NCBI GenBank assembly: GCA_035610835.1
Contig: CM069446.1
Span: 69,177,062 to 69,241,061, forward strand
Reading direction: 5' to 3'
Length of the DNA stretch: 64,000 bases
Origin: Ophiura sarsii
Taxonomy: Eukaryota > Echinodermata > Ophiuroidea > Amphilepidida > Ophiuridae
Shown one piece after another: positions 33,571-44,600 of the stretch (its first letter is position 1; every line of letters begins with the position of its first letter). A model generated the notes under the pieces. The model did not search any database and had not been told where the DNA came from. It saw only the letters and a list, made by a program, of their open reading frames with translations. A program made the position numbers and the translations under genes.

Positions 33571-33712
33571 CACTCTAAAAACTGTGTGAGTAAACACAAA
33601 TCACTAACATTGGTGTTCAATTACTAAACACAAACAGTCAGTAGGCCTACGCTAAACATACCTTTTCTAAACACATCTTTGCTATCACTTTCTAAACACA
33701 CTTTTTAGAGTG
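33571..33712. mobile_element. 142-bp TA-target MITE upstream of the TRIM gene
   Basis: Ends CACTCTAAAAACTGTGTG and ACACACTTTTTAGAGTG are inverted and flanked by TA on both sides (33569-33570 and 33713-33714), as for Tc1/mariner elements. ACTAAACAC and CTAAACAC words repeat inside. It lies in the presumed promoter region of the minus-strand TRIM gene. Two TTTGCAT motifs lie between it and the start codon (about 33480-33505, minus strand). Confidence 0.85.
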
Positions 33713-34023
33713 TATAGCTTTCGAATGATAATTAGCTTGTATAATTGGGATAATTTTGTCTTCAAGGTCGGTGTTTGTACATGTAAATGTGCATTGCTAA
33801 AATACAGAATGATTTACAATAAGTTGTAAACATATTCAGCGCATTTTTTCTGATATAAACTATCGTTTGAATCTGATTTCCAAAGGTGCATGATACGTGG
33901 CTGGACTGTTATACCGATTACTTTCTACTGAAGATAGCAAATACAGAATGGATTGCTATTATAAATACTATTATGTAATCCGGTGTATAATTGAATCAAT
34001 AGCCATGATAGTCAAGAACATTC

Positions 34024-34614
34024 TATAAGGTAGCTGGCCCGATTGCTGGCCCGATTTTCAACTTGATGTTTTCTATTTTACATTCATTACTTCATGAATA
34101 ATCGCGATAGGTGCGTATCTAGTGCATTCCAATAAAATGAATCGTTAGATGTGAACGCGCACGCCGAGCGCAGGTTACTAATAATCCAGGATATATAATT
34201 TGTTGTTCTGGTCATTCGGAACAATTCCTCAGACCAAAACAAAAACCTCTGATTTCAAAACAAATTCACGAAAACAGTTGTTACGCAGTCATTATTCTCT
34301 AATGAAAGGTCATCCTTAAAAATGTCACATTCCAAAGTTTGAGTTGCATGCATATCTCCAATGGTTCTATTTTTAGAAGAACAAGGTCACAATATAATTG
34401 CCCATCGAGTAGTACACAGACTGATTGGTGGTTAACCACCTTTGGCAGTAATTCACCACATTTTAGCTTATAATTTCTAAATGGAACATTTCTGGCCCCT
34501 AAGATTTTACAGACATGATAATGAGAAAAATATGGGGATTCTTCTGATATCAAAATATCTTGATGTAAAAAGAAAATCCTAGTCCAAAAAACTGATCGGA
34601 ACATACACCTTTAA
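34024..34614 (-). mobile_element. TTAAAGGTGTATGTTCTGATC-end element, copy A
   Basis: Read on the minus strand it starts TTAAAGGTGTATGTTCCGAT and ends with TCGGGCCAGC...CTACCTTATA. It aligns with 45254-45616 in reverse, including CCACCAATCAG/TGGTTAACCACC blocks. Bases about 34090-34290 are extra compared with the other copy and may be a further insertion. Confidence 0.8.
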
Positions 34615-34772
34615 TTAGGCTATATAGACCTCTGTTTCCCGTCACATTCTTTTTCAGCCCGAAATGAGGCAGCTATCTGTTAGTGTTATTCATTATATTG
34701 GACACAATTTCATTATTATACAAGTTGCCGGTGTCAGAAAGTGTCAAATGTGGATTGCTGCTTTTAAGCAAA

Positions 34773-35000
34773 AACACTTTCCATGCGGTAGGCGGATGCA
34801 GACGACATTCACAAAATGTTTCAAAAATGTCAAAATTATTCAATTTCATACCATATTTGGAATCACTATTAGAAATACATTGAAATAAGTACAAACATGC
34901 CTTGTTTTGGTTCGGTTATTCTTGAGGTAGACCTCGGAAAGTTGGGAAAGGTTTCTGAAAAATCGGTTTTATGGTAAAACCTATGGCCGTGTGGTAAGTG
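34773..35000 (+). mobile_element. TTAA-target MITE, copy in head-to-head pair
   Basis: AACACTTTCCATGCGGTAGG to TATGGCCGTGTGGTAAGTG. Same family as 3828-4076. Its right end directly meets the reversed copy at 35001. Confidence 0.85.
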
Positions 35001-35261
35001 AAACACTTTCCACCTCATCACGCGGCTATATAGTTTTACCATTTCAAAACAGATTTTTCAGAAACCTTTCCCAACTTTCAAAGCCTATATATATCTCAAG
35101 AATTACTGAACCAATACTAGGAAAGTTTGTACTTATTTTTAATGCATTTCTCATGGTGATTCGAAATATGGTAATGACATTTAATTATTTTGACATTTTT
35201 GAAACATTTGGTGACATTTTCGAATGTCGTCTGCAGACGCCTGCCGTGTGGAAAGTGTTAA
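35001..35261 (-). mobile_element. TTAA-target MITE, inverted partner copy
   Basis: AAACACTTTCCACCTCATCA to GCCGTGTGGAAAGTGTTAA in reverse orientation. Together with 34773-35000 it makes a palindrome of nearly 490 bases joined at the GCCGYGTGG ends. Confidence 0.85.
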
Positions 35262-35644
35262 AATATCATACTAAACACCGCAAAAGAGTTTGACAAAATA
35301 CATGTGCTTGTTATTTGAAAAGAGAAATTGGTTGGAATTGTTTCAAGAACCTGAATCGTAACAAGGGAATGTTTAAATGTTAATTATTATGTGTTAAGAT
35401 AACCAGGAGGAAACGCCCCCGGAAACCCCTGGCATATTGAGGGCTCAAAAGTTTCATTTAAAAACTTCAACAAATTAACCTTACCGAAAATAATGAAAGT
35501 TTCGGCAAAAAAGTTAGTATCACGGGTGACGGAAAACAGGGAAAAGAGTTTCAAAGGACCTTTAATGAAGACTCGAGCGTTGGATGATTAGACCAATCAG
35601 ATGTACGCTTTAATTATAATCGGTTTCTGCAAATGTGTCACCTC

Positions 35645-35723
35645 ATTAAGCGCTTTGGGACTGTGCTTGCATTGTGGAAAGCGCTATATAAGAACGGTAA
35701 TATTATTATTATTATTATTATTA
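35645..35723 (+). repeat. LINE/SINE-type tail with (ATT)n
   Basis: TTAAGCGCTTTGGGACTG, then GTGGAAAGCGCTATATAAGA, leads into (ATT)n. It is equivalent to the tail at 22505-22620 on the other strand. Confidence 0.65.
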
Positions 35724-35961
35724 AAATATTTGGACCTATCCACTCTTTTGTCAGAGGTAAACTGTTTTCCGAATAAATCAATATAACTTCGATCCTGGAA
35801 CAGGCCAGAAACAGAAAGGAAAAAGTGTATGTTACACACACCGTGGACGTACCATGGTTACACGCGCACTTTAACCCTAAAACCGGTACGGCTATGTTTT
35901 TGTGCGTATCGGGGGAGGGGGAAAAAGTACTATTTTGTTGACCCGAAAAATCACCCAGCAC

Positions 35962-36035
35962 CCCCAGGCGAGATTCGATCGCGGGACCATCTGCACCCCA
36001 GTCTGTCCCTCTACCAACTGAGTTAAACTCCTAGC
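35962..36035 (-). mobile_element. tRNA-derived SINE head
   Basis: On the minus strand GAGTTTAACTCAGTTGGTAG, then AGGGACAG, carries box A, and GGTCCCGCGATCGAATCTC carries a box B-like stretch at normal tRNA spacing. Stem pairing is imperfect, so a SINE head is more likely than a working tRNA. Confidence 0.6.
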
Positions 36036-36197
36036 GCATATGCGGGCAGCAACTTCCTGCCCACATGCCTGCGGTAGGTGACGTCATCGAGGCAATGCAA
36101 CAGCACATGCCTGGAGATAGTTTCTGGCAGTGAGATTCAGCTGGGTTAGGGTTAAAGGCCTACAATATTAAACATGTTGTACGCTTATCATCAATTT

Positions 36198-37422
36198 TCA
36201 CTTACCAAATACTAAGTTGTCTTCGACATCACTTGAGTCCGATGAATCTGCGTCGTGGTCTGAATCCTCAGATAATTTGCGATCTTTTTCCCAGTACGAA
36301 TTTTCAATTTCTGGACGTGACGACACACATTTTCCAGTCTGATGGGGACACTTTTTCCAATGCCTTATCGAATAGTTTTTGAATGTCATTGATGTTAAAA
36401 GTATTGTTGTGCTTTGCAACATGATGTTTAATTTGAGCCCAGATTAGTTCTTCCGGGTTTAAATCACAATGATAGGGTGCACGTGCACCGGTGGCAGACG
36501 CAAAATGTCATGACCAAACTTTTTGGCCATTTCGTCTAAACCATTGGAAACGTGGTTTATATCGTTTAATGATTGAAACGAAAAGCTCTGGTTGCTTAAG
36601 GTTTTCTGAAAAGGTAATAATATTATTTCTTTTCAGCCATATATTCCTGCATATCACACTCCGGCTGTTGGATGCTTTTTACACTGTGATAGCTCGCATT
36701 GTCCATGACAATCGTAGAGCCTTGTGGTATATTTGGAAAGACCTTTGTTTCCATCCACTCTTCTAAGGGTAAAGTTCTTTGAATTCATCTTATGGTGATA
36801 GTCTTCAATAGATGCCTTGGTGATAAAACTCAGTTTTGCGTAGGAACGAAACCCTGCACTATAACCAGCCGTTTTCCTTTGCCCAGTGGTGTCTTAACAC
36901 CTACCTCCCTTCCCGTTTTTATCAACCCAACACTTTCTGAGTGTAACATTGCCATTAATCCATGTCTCGTCAATATATATGATTTTAGAGGAAGGTTTAT
37001 TTCTCTTGGCTTTTTCATTTTCCTTAGGTATTGGTGACGCAATAAAACTATCTCTGGTCGTTCAATATACTTCCGAAGTTTTTAAAAGTCTCCAAAGCGT
37101 TGATTTACCACCTTGAAAATTGATATCTTCACGTAATACACACAAAAGTTTGTAAAGAGTGGAGAATTCATTTCTCTCTGGTAGAACTGGTGAATCTTAT
37201 ACGCATTATTGCTTTCATGTCAAAATCGTCAACATTGATTTTATTTGCAGCAGATCTTTTACTACCTGATTTTGGTTTCAGTAGTCGGCATATCGTCAGC
37301 TTTGGCATTCCCGTAGCAATTCCCATCCTTTCCAAGATGTTTTGAAGTAGGATCGGCTTTCCTTCAGTCTTTTCTCTCTCAAAAAATGTTTCAGGGTTAA
37401 TACTCTGCACGTCGGGCGCCAT
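36198..37422 (-). pseudogene. IS630/Tc1-like DDE transposase, broken
   Basis: Minus-strand pieces in several frames reconstruct the usual order. A start MAPDVQS lies at 37422, and a helix-turn-helix-like stretch ILERMGIATGMPKLTICRLL is followed by VDDFDMKAIMRI. The first catalytic Asp is in IIYIDETWINGNVTL, and VKTPLGKGKRLVIVQG follows. The second Asp is in GSTIVMDNASYHSVKS. The catalytic Glu is in YHCDLNPEELIWAQIK, and the acidic tail reads YWEKDRKLSEDSDHDADSS. At least three frameshifts separate these blocks, and one coincides with an apparent GTGCAC-containing insertion just before YHCDLNP. The last codons overlap a good splice donor (TTTG|GTAAGTGA), so the ancestral gene may have had another exon. 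Confidence 0.85.
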
Positions 37423-37681
37423 GATTGAGGAAGTGTGTTCAATGTACACTAACAATGATACAAATGATGATACAAAAGATGAGACAAACAGGTGTTTTTG
37501 TACTGAGTGATAAGTCCAAATGTATTAAATTAAATTGAGCTTCTTTCAATCACGTAAAAAAATCCATGTGTTTTGTGTACATAAACCTACAAGGGAATAA
37601 CATCAACTTGGGTGCCTCTTTCCATAAAGTAACACACCAAACTGTATTATTTGGTCTAATACTCACCACCTGTTAAGCATG

Positions 37682-38357
37682 ATAAGGGGGGGGACTCAAG
37701 GAAGATTTTTACTTGATTTTTTGAATTTTGTGAGTGCTGTAATTATTGAACTAATAATCAAATGCATATAAAAGTATACAATTTTGGAAAGGAAATGGAT
37801 CAGAGAATCCAAATTTTTCGTCAATTTTTTTAAAGAAAATCAACAAAAAAAAAATCACTTTTTTGACCCAAAAAAGTTCAACAAATCTAACAAGAATAAT
37901 TTTGAGTAAAAAAAAATGAAATCCAAATTGCTAGATTATGATGTTAAGATTATGATGTTACTAACTTAGGGACTATTTTTGTTTTTAATATAATAATATT
38001 ATATTTTTTGAAATTTTGACCCAAAAGCGCCAAAAAAGTGATATTTTCATTTTTCACCTTTTTGTCAATATTGCAAAAACAAAATCGTTTCAAGTTAGTG
38101 TCTTTACATCATAATCTAGCAATTTGGGAATTTTTTACTCAATATTATTTTTGTTGAACTTTTTTGGGTCAAAAAATTAAATTTGTTGTGATTTTCTCAA
38201 ATAATCAACATTTTTGGTGAAAATTAATGCCAAATTTGGATTCTCTGATCCATTTCCTTTACAAAAATATATACTTTTGTATACATTTGAGTCATAGTTC
38301 AATAATTACAGCACTCACAAAATTCCAAAAAAACTTCCTTATGTCCCCCCACCCCCA
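37682..38357. mobile_element. Large foldback element, about 675 bp
   Basis: Left AAGGGGGGGGACTCAAGGAA and right TTCCTTATGTCCCCCC are inverted. The arms stay complementary for roughly 300 bases, sharing GGAAATGGATCAGAGAATCC and CTAGATTATGATG-type blocks. It resembles the foldback at 57469-58088 in layout and in its GTATACAATTTTGG-like block. Confidence 0.82.
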
Positions 38358-38421
38358 TTCTGATTATTCTTCTGAGCTTTTATCTTTCAGAAAGAGGTAT
38401 TGATCATTGGTTACTCTAGCG

Positions 38422-38769
38422 CAGGCTTTCTCAACTAGATTTGCTGATGCGCCACATTTTAGTAACCAACTTGTTGAAGCGATCCACTTGGTCATATTTT
38501 TTAGAATTTACAATGGCAATTCCCCTTACAAAATATTTTGACATATATTATGTAGGCAACATAATAACTAATAATACTCTTTTGAGGGCATATGCACGCA
38601 TAGCGCGCGAAAAATTGCTGTCTTTATACATCTGACAGTCATAGGCCTATGAAATCTGGCTATATCATGATATGATTTATTTTTAAAACAAATTGTAATC
38701 ACTCTCGCGCCACTTAGGATGCCTTGATGCGCCGCAAGTGGCGCGCACGCCACCATTTGAGAATGCCTG
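38422..38769. mobile_element. hAT MITE with perfect 8-bp duplication, copy 1
   Basis: Ends CAGGCTTTCTCAA and TTGAGAATGCCTG, with CTCTAGCG directly outside on both sides (38414-38421 and 38770-38777). The interior aligns with 59571-59931 and holds CGCCACTTAGGATGCCTTGA. Non-coding, 348 bp. Confidence 0.92.
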
Positions 38770-38777
38770 CTCTAGCG

Positions 38778-39690
38778 TAATATTTAAGAAGATTAACTGG
38801 GTATTAAAATAATATTTTGTAATCTTTTTCAAACTTTTACACATATTTTTTTTCTCTCTTATGGGCCTCTCACATGTATCCGTGTGAGCTGGGCGGCCCC
38901 TTACCGTCTTATAGAAAAACAACAGAGTCCAACACGGTGAACAATCAGCAAAAAATGTCAACGGCCGCATTGATTTTTATCACCAGGTTCATACCGTTCT
39001 ATACCGGTCCTCATCGGCCTGGAACCTGGCTCATACCATCTCCTCACCGGCCAGAACGCCTTGATAACGTCATCAAACCGCCCTTTATAAGCTGAGCGCT
39101 CAAGCTCGCCGCTTCACTCACATTCCGGGAATCTCTGTATTAGTCACATGTATCTGTGTGAGCTGGCCGGCCCCTTACCGTGTGACAAATTGGTGCAGAC
39201 GGCGGCACACGGTGAGGACACACGGTGTGCTGTTTCCTGTCCGTTGAACACGTTGCCGGGGACATTGCCGGCCATCCGCGGCCGGCAGGAGTTTTGAGCA
39301 TGCTCAAAACTCCTGCCGGGTGAGTAAAAGCGGCGGCGAAAGGTGAGAGCCCGGTTTGAGGACGGTATAAAGACGGCGCACTTGGATTGTGTTTGGTCTT
39401 GGAGGGTAGGGGGCGCAGGCCTTCTGGCAGGGGATGCCCCCTTCCCCCTCTCTATAGTCACACCCCTGAAACCAAGACTCATGCCTCATATCTACGGATT
39501 TCTTGGAAAATCAAGGTCTCATATCTCAGGATTTTTCTCAAAGAAAACCCCGACATTCAAGACAATAAAAAACAACATACTCAGTCTTTAGATTAAAAAT
39601 CATGATTATTTTAATAATGAACAAAAAAATATGAGCAACAAAAATGTGATACTGTTTAATACATGGTTCTTCCACACAAATTCAATCATA
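38778..39690. other. No gene; GC-richer repeat region
   Basis: CACATGTATCCGTGTGAGCT and GGCCCCTTACCGT occur at about 38871 and again at 39147, so part is duplicated. A perfect 38-base palindrome sits at 39282-39319. Short open frames only. Confidence 0.45.
39282..39319. repeat. Perfect 38-bp palindrome
   Basis: CCGGCAGGAGTTTTGAGCA is immediately followed by its exact reverse complement TGCTCAAAACTCCTGCCGG with no loop. Confidence 0.95.
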
Positions 39691-39893
39691 CTGTAAAACA
39701 ACTTAATTTTACAGCAACTTAATTTAGCAAATTAACATTTTAGTCAACTTTTTGCGGCAGTTTAATTTCACTAATTTGAATCATCTTCCTATATATAACC
39801 ATTATGAATAATATAGTTGGCAGCAATTTAATTTTGCGTATCAGATCTCCTAGCGAAATTAAATTGCTAGCGAAATTACGTTGTTTTACAGTA
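39691..39893. mobile_element. CTGTAAAACAACTTAATTT MITE
   Basis: Ends CTGTAAAACAACTTAATTTT and GAAATTACGTTGTTTTACAG are inverted. It is related in ends but not in interior to the CTGTAAAACCACTTAATT family. Non-coding. Confidence 0.82.
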
Positions 39894-40461
39894 CTCCATA
39901 CATAGAGTCATTTATAGTTCAACATTTAATTCATTTCAAATACATGTAGGTAGTAAAATGTCTATATTCATCAAACCCAACTGTCGTATACGAATTTGAC
40001 CGATTTTATTTTCAATTTGGTTGACTGGTTTTGAAAACCATTTGAAGTTCCTGCAACATTCCTAGTTCAGTTTCAGACACTGACAGCAAATTGAAATTTG
40101 CAATAAATTTAATCCAGCCCTTCAACATGTATAAAGTAATACTTCCTTTGTATGACCTTTAGGCGGTCTGCTCTAAACATTTTTAAGTGACAAAATCACA
40201 TCTATAAAAACCTTGTAAGTTCTATTGTCCCAGAACATGTATAAAGCAACTCTTCCTATGCATAACCGTTGGCAGTTTTACTTTATACATGATGAAGGGC
40301 CGGAAAACATACAAGGTTTTGAAAGAATAGCGACGATAACAACATTTCAAACAATTTATCAAGCTTATACCGTTTTATGTCTGAAGTCCCAGTCTTTTGT
40401 ATTGGATATGGTTAGCTGATTCTGTAATGGCAGGGTTTTAATGGCAGGAATATCTTTGCTT

Positions 40462-40814
40462 TGGGCCAACAAAAAAAAATGTGCTTAAAATTTAAAATTG
40501 GGTCGGTCGGTCGTTAATCTTTTCTTTCTTTTATTTTGCTGAAAAAGATATGGTTTATGTCAAGACAAAATTGGTATGAGCCTATATCCCATATGTCAAT
40601 TTAACTATGTTTCTAGCGTGACAATAGTCTAAAAATATTCATTAAAGCTAACTTATACATTTCAAGCAAGAAATAATTACATTTAGACACTTTTTAAAGG
40701 AAAAATTTAAAACTAAAAAAGAAGAAAAAAAAGAAGAAAAAAAGCCGACTCTAATTTTTGCAATTTTAGGGTCGGTCGCTGAGGGCAACAAAACATTTTA
40801 TTTTTTAGGGCCTT
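40462..40814. mobile_element. GGCCTAA-end element copy
   Basis: TGGGCCAACAAAAAAAAATG at the left; GGTCGGTCGCTGAGGGCAAC and TTTTTTAGGGCC at the right. The interior TATGGTTTATGTCAAGACAA matches the copies at 16943 and 58089. Confidence 0.8.
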
Positions 40815-40920
40815 AGATCCATTTGCTTGGTGGTTCAGTGCTTGTAGCTCTCATGATGAATATTTCATAAAATGTTTGTGGGTGCGGACAAATCCAAGTA
40901 AACAAATATTTTAAATAATA

Positions 40921-41283
40921 CGACCGGGGGGGGGGGGGGGGGGGGCACTCAACTTTTTTGTTGGGTAGGGGTGTGCCGCACAGGGTCTCAAAAAGGGGGG
41001 CTATAGAACTGAACTGAGTGGATTTTATGACAAAAAATAGGGTCTTAGGAACTGATTTTTTCAAAAAGTAGGTCTTGAGAACTGGCCTATAGTTCAATTT
41101 TGATAAGCAAGAACGCAAATTTTTGATTTTCGAAGAATTTTCAAAGAATTGGGGTTTTGGAACGCAAAATTTCGCACTTTTTGAAAAAGGGGCTCATAAG
41201 AGCTAGCAGCAGAGGGTGAAAAAAGGGGTCTTCAGCGCGGCACATACCTATACCCTTTTCCAATGTCAGTGCCCCCCCCCCCG
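40921..41283. mobile_element. GTGTGCCGC-type repeat
   Basis: A long G run, then GGTAGGGGTGTGCCGCAC, then several 'gggtctt..aaaa' phrases, ending GCGGCACATACC, CAGTGCC and a C run. Layout and phrases match 42790-43150 and 44274-44600. Probably a DNA transposon family. Confidence 0.65.
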
Positions 41284-41395
41284 GAATACGACTGTGTCAA
41301 ACTCTACAAAGAACATGTTTCTTTCTATTAACATTTTCTTTAGGAGATAACTGCACCCTTTTGCCACGACAGAACACATATCATCATGTCTAGAC

Positions 41396-41777
41396 TTAAA
41401 GGTATATTATGTGATCTTTCCAGGGAACGCCCTCAACATCAAAAAAAAAATTGAAAGCAGATTTTCTTGCAGATTTACATTTCTGATCATAAATCGTACA
41501 TACATTCCAAGTTACAGGGCGATACGATTCTTAATTACTTCAAAATCATGGTTTTAGAGTGAAAATAAACTGTCGGATTACCGACAACTTATTTTACTCT
41601 AGTCTAAATTCACTCTAAAACCCTGATTTTGAGGTAATTAGGAATCGTATAGCTCTGTAACTTGGAATGTATGTACGATTTATGATCAGAAATGTAAATC
41701 TGCAAAAAAATCTACTTTCTAAAAACAATCATGAATAGAGGGCGCTCCCTGGAAAAGATCACATAATATGCCTTTAA
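41396..41777. mobile_element. Foldback element with TTAA target, copy 2
   Basis: Same palindromic element as 30847-31227, with ends TTAAAGGTATATTATGTGAT and ATCACATAATATGCCTTTAA. Flanking sequence ATCATCATGTCTAGAC on the left and TAAAAAGTATGAGATGATGA on the right is continuous in the paralogous stretch at 49318-49350, which lacks the insertion. Confidence 0.92.
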
Positions 41778-42113
41778 TAAAAAGTATGAGATGATGACCA
41801 AATATTACGAGACGTGAACAAGTTTAAAAAGAAATTCTAAATACAGGTCCTGTTTTGAAAATTGAGAGGGTAAAAGGTGACAACCATATGAATTTAAAAA
41901 CTGTTTTCATTTAAGGCCAAATTAGAATAGAACTGGTTTGTTAGAGTCATTATACATGTAAAAATGAAATTGTTTTCAAAAAACAATCCACTAAATCCAA
42001 CACAGATTATCAACAAATAAGATATTTAGATTGTCAACAAATAAACAATAATGCAGTGATGTTAGTGTGTGTTCCAATGAACGCAATCAAAGAAAAATCC
42101 TGGCACTTCGGCT

Positions 42114-42364
42114 TTAACACTTTCCATGCCGCAGGTGTCTACAGACGACAGTTCCAAAATTTTACAAATGTTTCAAAAAATATCAAAACCACTGAATTTG
42201 TTTGCCATATTTGCAATCGCCTTGACAAATGCTGCATTAAAATAAGTACAAACATGCCTGGTATTGGTTGAGTAATCCTTGAGATAGACCTTGAAATTTG
42301 GGAATGGTTTCTGAAAAATCTGTTTTGTATATGGTAAAACCAATAGCCGCATGGATAGTGTTAA
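42114..42364 (+). mobile_element. TTAA-target MITE, full copy
   Basis: TTAACACTTTCCATGCCGC to GCCGCATGGATAGTGTTAA, 251 bp, with the family's GTCTACAGACGAC and AAGTACAAACATGCCTGG blocks. Confidence 0.9.
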
Positions 42365-42789
42365 TGCCAATCACTTGAACACATTGATGCCAATGGATCT
42401 ACCGCACATAATCTCCTGCCACAGTTCGACGTACGTGGGCGCACTTCGATCAGGCTGCGCACGCATGCTTGAACTCACAAAATACTGCCAACCAACAACA
42501 CCAACACGCCCGATTGGTCAAATTTAAACTGAAGCCTTTTTAACAATCGTCACGCTGCGCCGTACCCACCAACGCAGTGGTCCCGCTGCGCCGTAACCAC
42601 CGACGCAGTGGGGCGTGAATAAGCTCATGTTTAATCACAAGTTTTTCAGTTCTCACGTTTGAGCACCAACCAATCAGAGCCGTGAGGTCGAGATTACTTA
42701 GTGCGCACCACGAATGACTGTTGCACCGTTTTGAAATGAGGTTGAGCTCGCATACTTTACGCGAGATCAACCTCATGTGACGTGGGTCC
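42365..42789. other. No gene; short GC-rich repeats
   Basis: Holds a direct pair GCGCCGTACCCACCAACGCA and GCGCCGTAACCACCGACGCA, and a hairpin GAGGTTGAGCTCGC...GCGAGATCAACCTC. The CTTCGATCAG-type sequence at about 42440 matches sequence next to the MITE fragment at 17530. Confidence 0.45.
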
Positions 42790-43150
42790 ATTCCCGGGAG
42801 GGGTACTCGCCTAAGACGGTATACGGGAGTGTGCCGCTCTAATGGGTAGCTTTTTTGGCTAAAAATCCCTAAACATGGGGTATGATTTTGTGCTGGAAAT
42901 CCCTAATAATGGGGTCACTTTTTTCAAATGGGTCTATTTTGCCGAAATTTGTGTCTATTTTCGCGAAAATTTGCAAAAATTAGGTCAATTTTCCCGATAA
43001 TTTGCGAAAATTGGGTCAAAAATGAAGCAAAACCCCTAGAAATGGGTACCGTCTTTTCCAAAATCACCCCTAAAAATGGGTAGGGGTTTTGAATCTCCAG
43101 CGGCACACCCCCGACCAAACCAAATTCGAGTACCCCCCCCGGGGGTCCAT
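42790..43150. mobile_element. GTGTGCCGC-type repeat with inverted ends
   Basis: Left GGTCCATTCCCGGGAGGGGT, ACTCG and GTGTGCCGCT; right GCGGCACACCC, CGAGTACCCCCCCC and GGGGGTCCATTGG. The inner halves repeat TAAAAATGGGGT-type phrases inverted. About 360 bp, non-coding. Confidence 0.75.
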
Positions 43151-43281
43151 TGGCAAAAACCACAGATGAACATAGTATACCCTCTCATACAAAACAAACA
43201 AATTTCATATTTTCAAAATCATAAAAACGATCAATTTTCAAAGAAAGATATCTGGTATTCTCTCCCTGTTGTTTTCCTCCA

Positions 43282-43691
43282 TTAACACTTTCCACGCGGC
43301 AGGCGTCTGCAGACTACATTCCAAAATTTCACAAAAAGTTTAAAAAATGTCAACATTATTGAATTTCATTACCATATTTGGAATTACCATGTGAAATGCA
43401 TTGAAATAAGTACAAACATGCCTAGTATTGATTCAGTAATCCTTTGGATATACCTATACAGTTTGGAATGGTTTCCACGCGGCAGGCGTCTGCAGACTAC
43501 ATTCCAAAACTTCACAAAAAGTTTAAAAAATGTCAACATTATTGAATTTCAATACCATATTTGGAATCACCATGAGAAATGCATTATAACAAGTACAAAC
43601 ATGCCTCAGTATTGGTTCAGTAATCCTTGAGATAGACCATGAAAGTTGGGAAATGTGTCTGAAAAACCAATAGCTGCGTGGGAGGTGTTAA
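43282..43691 (+). mobile_element. Two TTAA-target MITEs in tandem
   Basis: The first unit starts TTAACACTTTCCACGCGGC at 43282 but stops short at about 43470. A second unit starting TTTCCACGCGGCAGGCG follows directly and runs to GCTGCGTGGGAGGTGTTAA at 43691. The two units are nearly identical over 150 bases (both share GCAGACTACATTCC), so this looks like an internal duplication. Confidence 0.88.
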
Positions 43692-43910
43692 CAGCTGTCC
43701 CGATGTTGAAAGTCACCATTTTAAATAAATTGAAAGAACAAAATGTACATGAAAAACTTAAGGCATAAAATAGCGCACGATAAAACTGTTGATACAAATT
43801 ATGTCAAATAACATAAAAAGATAACGTCAAAAGATATTTTCCTCCTTCGTTTAACGATATTTTACTCTTGTTATTTAAGGCAGCCATTTCAACATAATAA
43901 CACTGTCAGC

Positions 43911-44216
43911 AAGGCTCAAGATAATATTTTTTTTACCGGGAGCTACTTTTTATCAAAAGTAGCACCCGGATCATGAGATTTATTGAGAACCGGGAGCTAC
44001 TTTCAGTCTACCGGGAGCTAACTTTTTTTTATTAAATCCAGCATGGCAGCCTTGTCAACTCGAAATTTGATGTCTTGGGCGAGCTTCCCGATCGTCAATG
44101 GGCGCTGGTTTGGACAAAATATCAGCGCTCGGTTGTTTATTTTTCAGCATTACCGGGCGCTATGGCAGAAGGACCGAGGGGTAAAAATCGCCCAGCGCCC
44201 GCTTATCTTGAGCCTT
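43911..44216. mobile_element. Inverted-repeat element with AAGGCTCAAGATAA ends
   Basis: AAGGCTCAAGATAA at the left and TTATCTTGAGCCTT at the right. CTGTCAG occurs within two bases of both ends, suggesting an 8-bp-class duplication. ACCGGGAGCTACTTT is repeated four times in both orientations in the left half. Confidence 0.75.
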
Positions 44217-44273
44217 GACTGTCAGAATTCCAAATGGTTTACAAAATGCATATACAGTAGCTACGTGTCATTG

Positions 44274-44600
44274 AAACCCGGGGAGGGGTAACTTAGTGGA
44301 TATTAGGTCACAGAGATGTGCCGTCAAATAGGGTCCCACTTTTCACCCGTCTGGTAAATGAATGACCCCTTTTCATAGCCATTTTTGGTACATTTATGGG
44401 TCTGGACTAAAATCCTTAAATTTTCTATTTTTCACAGAAATTTTAGTAAAATCTATCAAATATGTAGGAAAATTATGGTCTCTGTTAAATATATGGGTCT
44501 ATTTCCCCCTCCAAAATTGGTCAATGTTTGGGTCAATTTTCATTTTGCTGGCGGCACATCCCTACCAAAATGGTATCTGAGTGACCCCCCGGGCATTGAA
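44274..44600. mobile_element. GTGTGCCGC-type repeat, third copy
   Basis: AACCCGGGGAGGGGTAACTT, then AGATGTGCCGTCAA on the left; GGCGGCACATCCCTACCAAA, then TGACCCCCCGGGC on the right. Same layout as 42790-43150. Confidence 0.65.

Noticed and set aside
35962..36035. Functional tRNA gene
   Set aside because: Boxes A and B are present but acceptor and other stems do not pair well; SINE head preferred. The same reasoning applies to 11480-11546.
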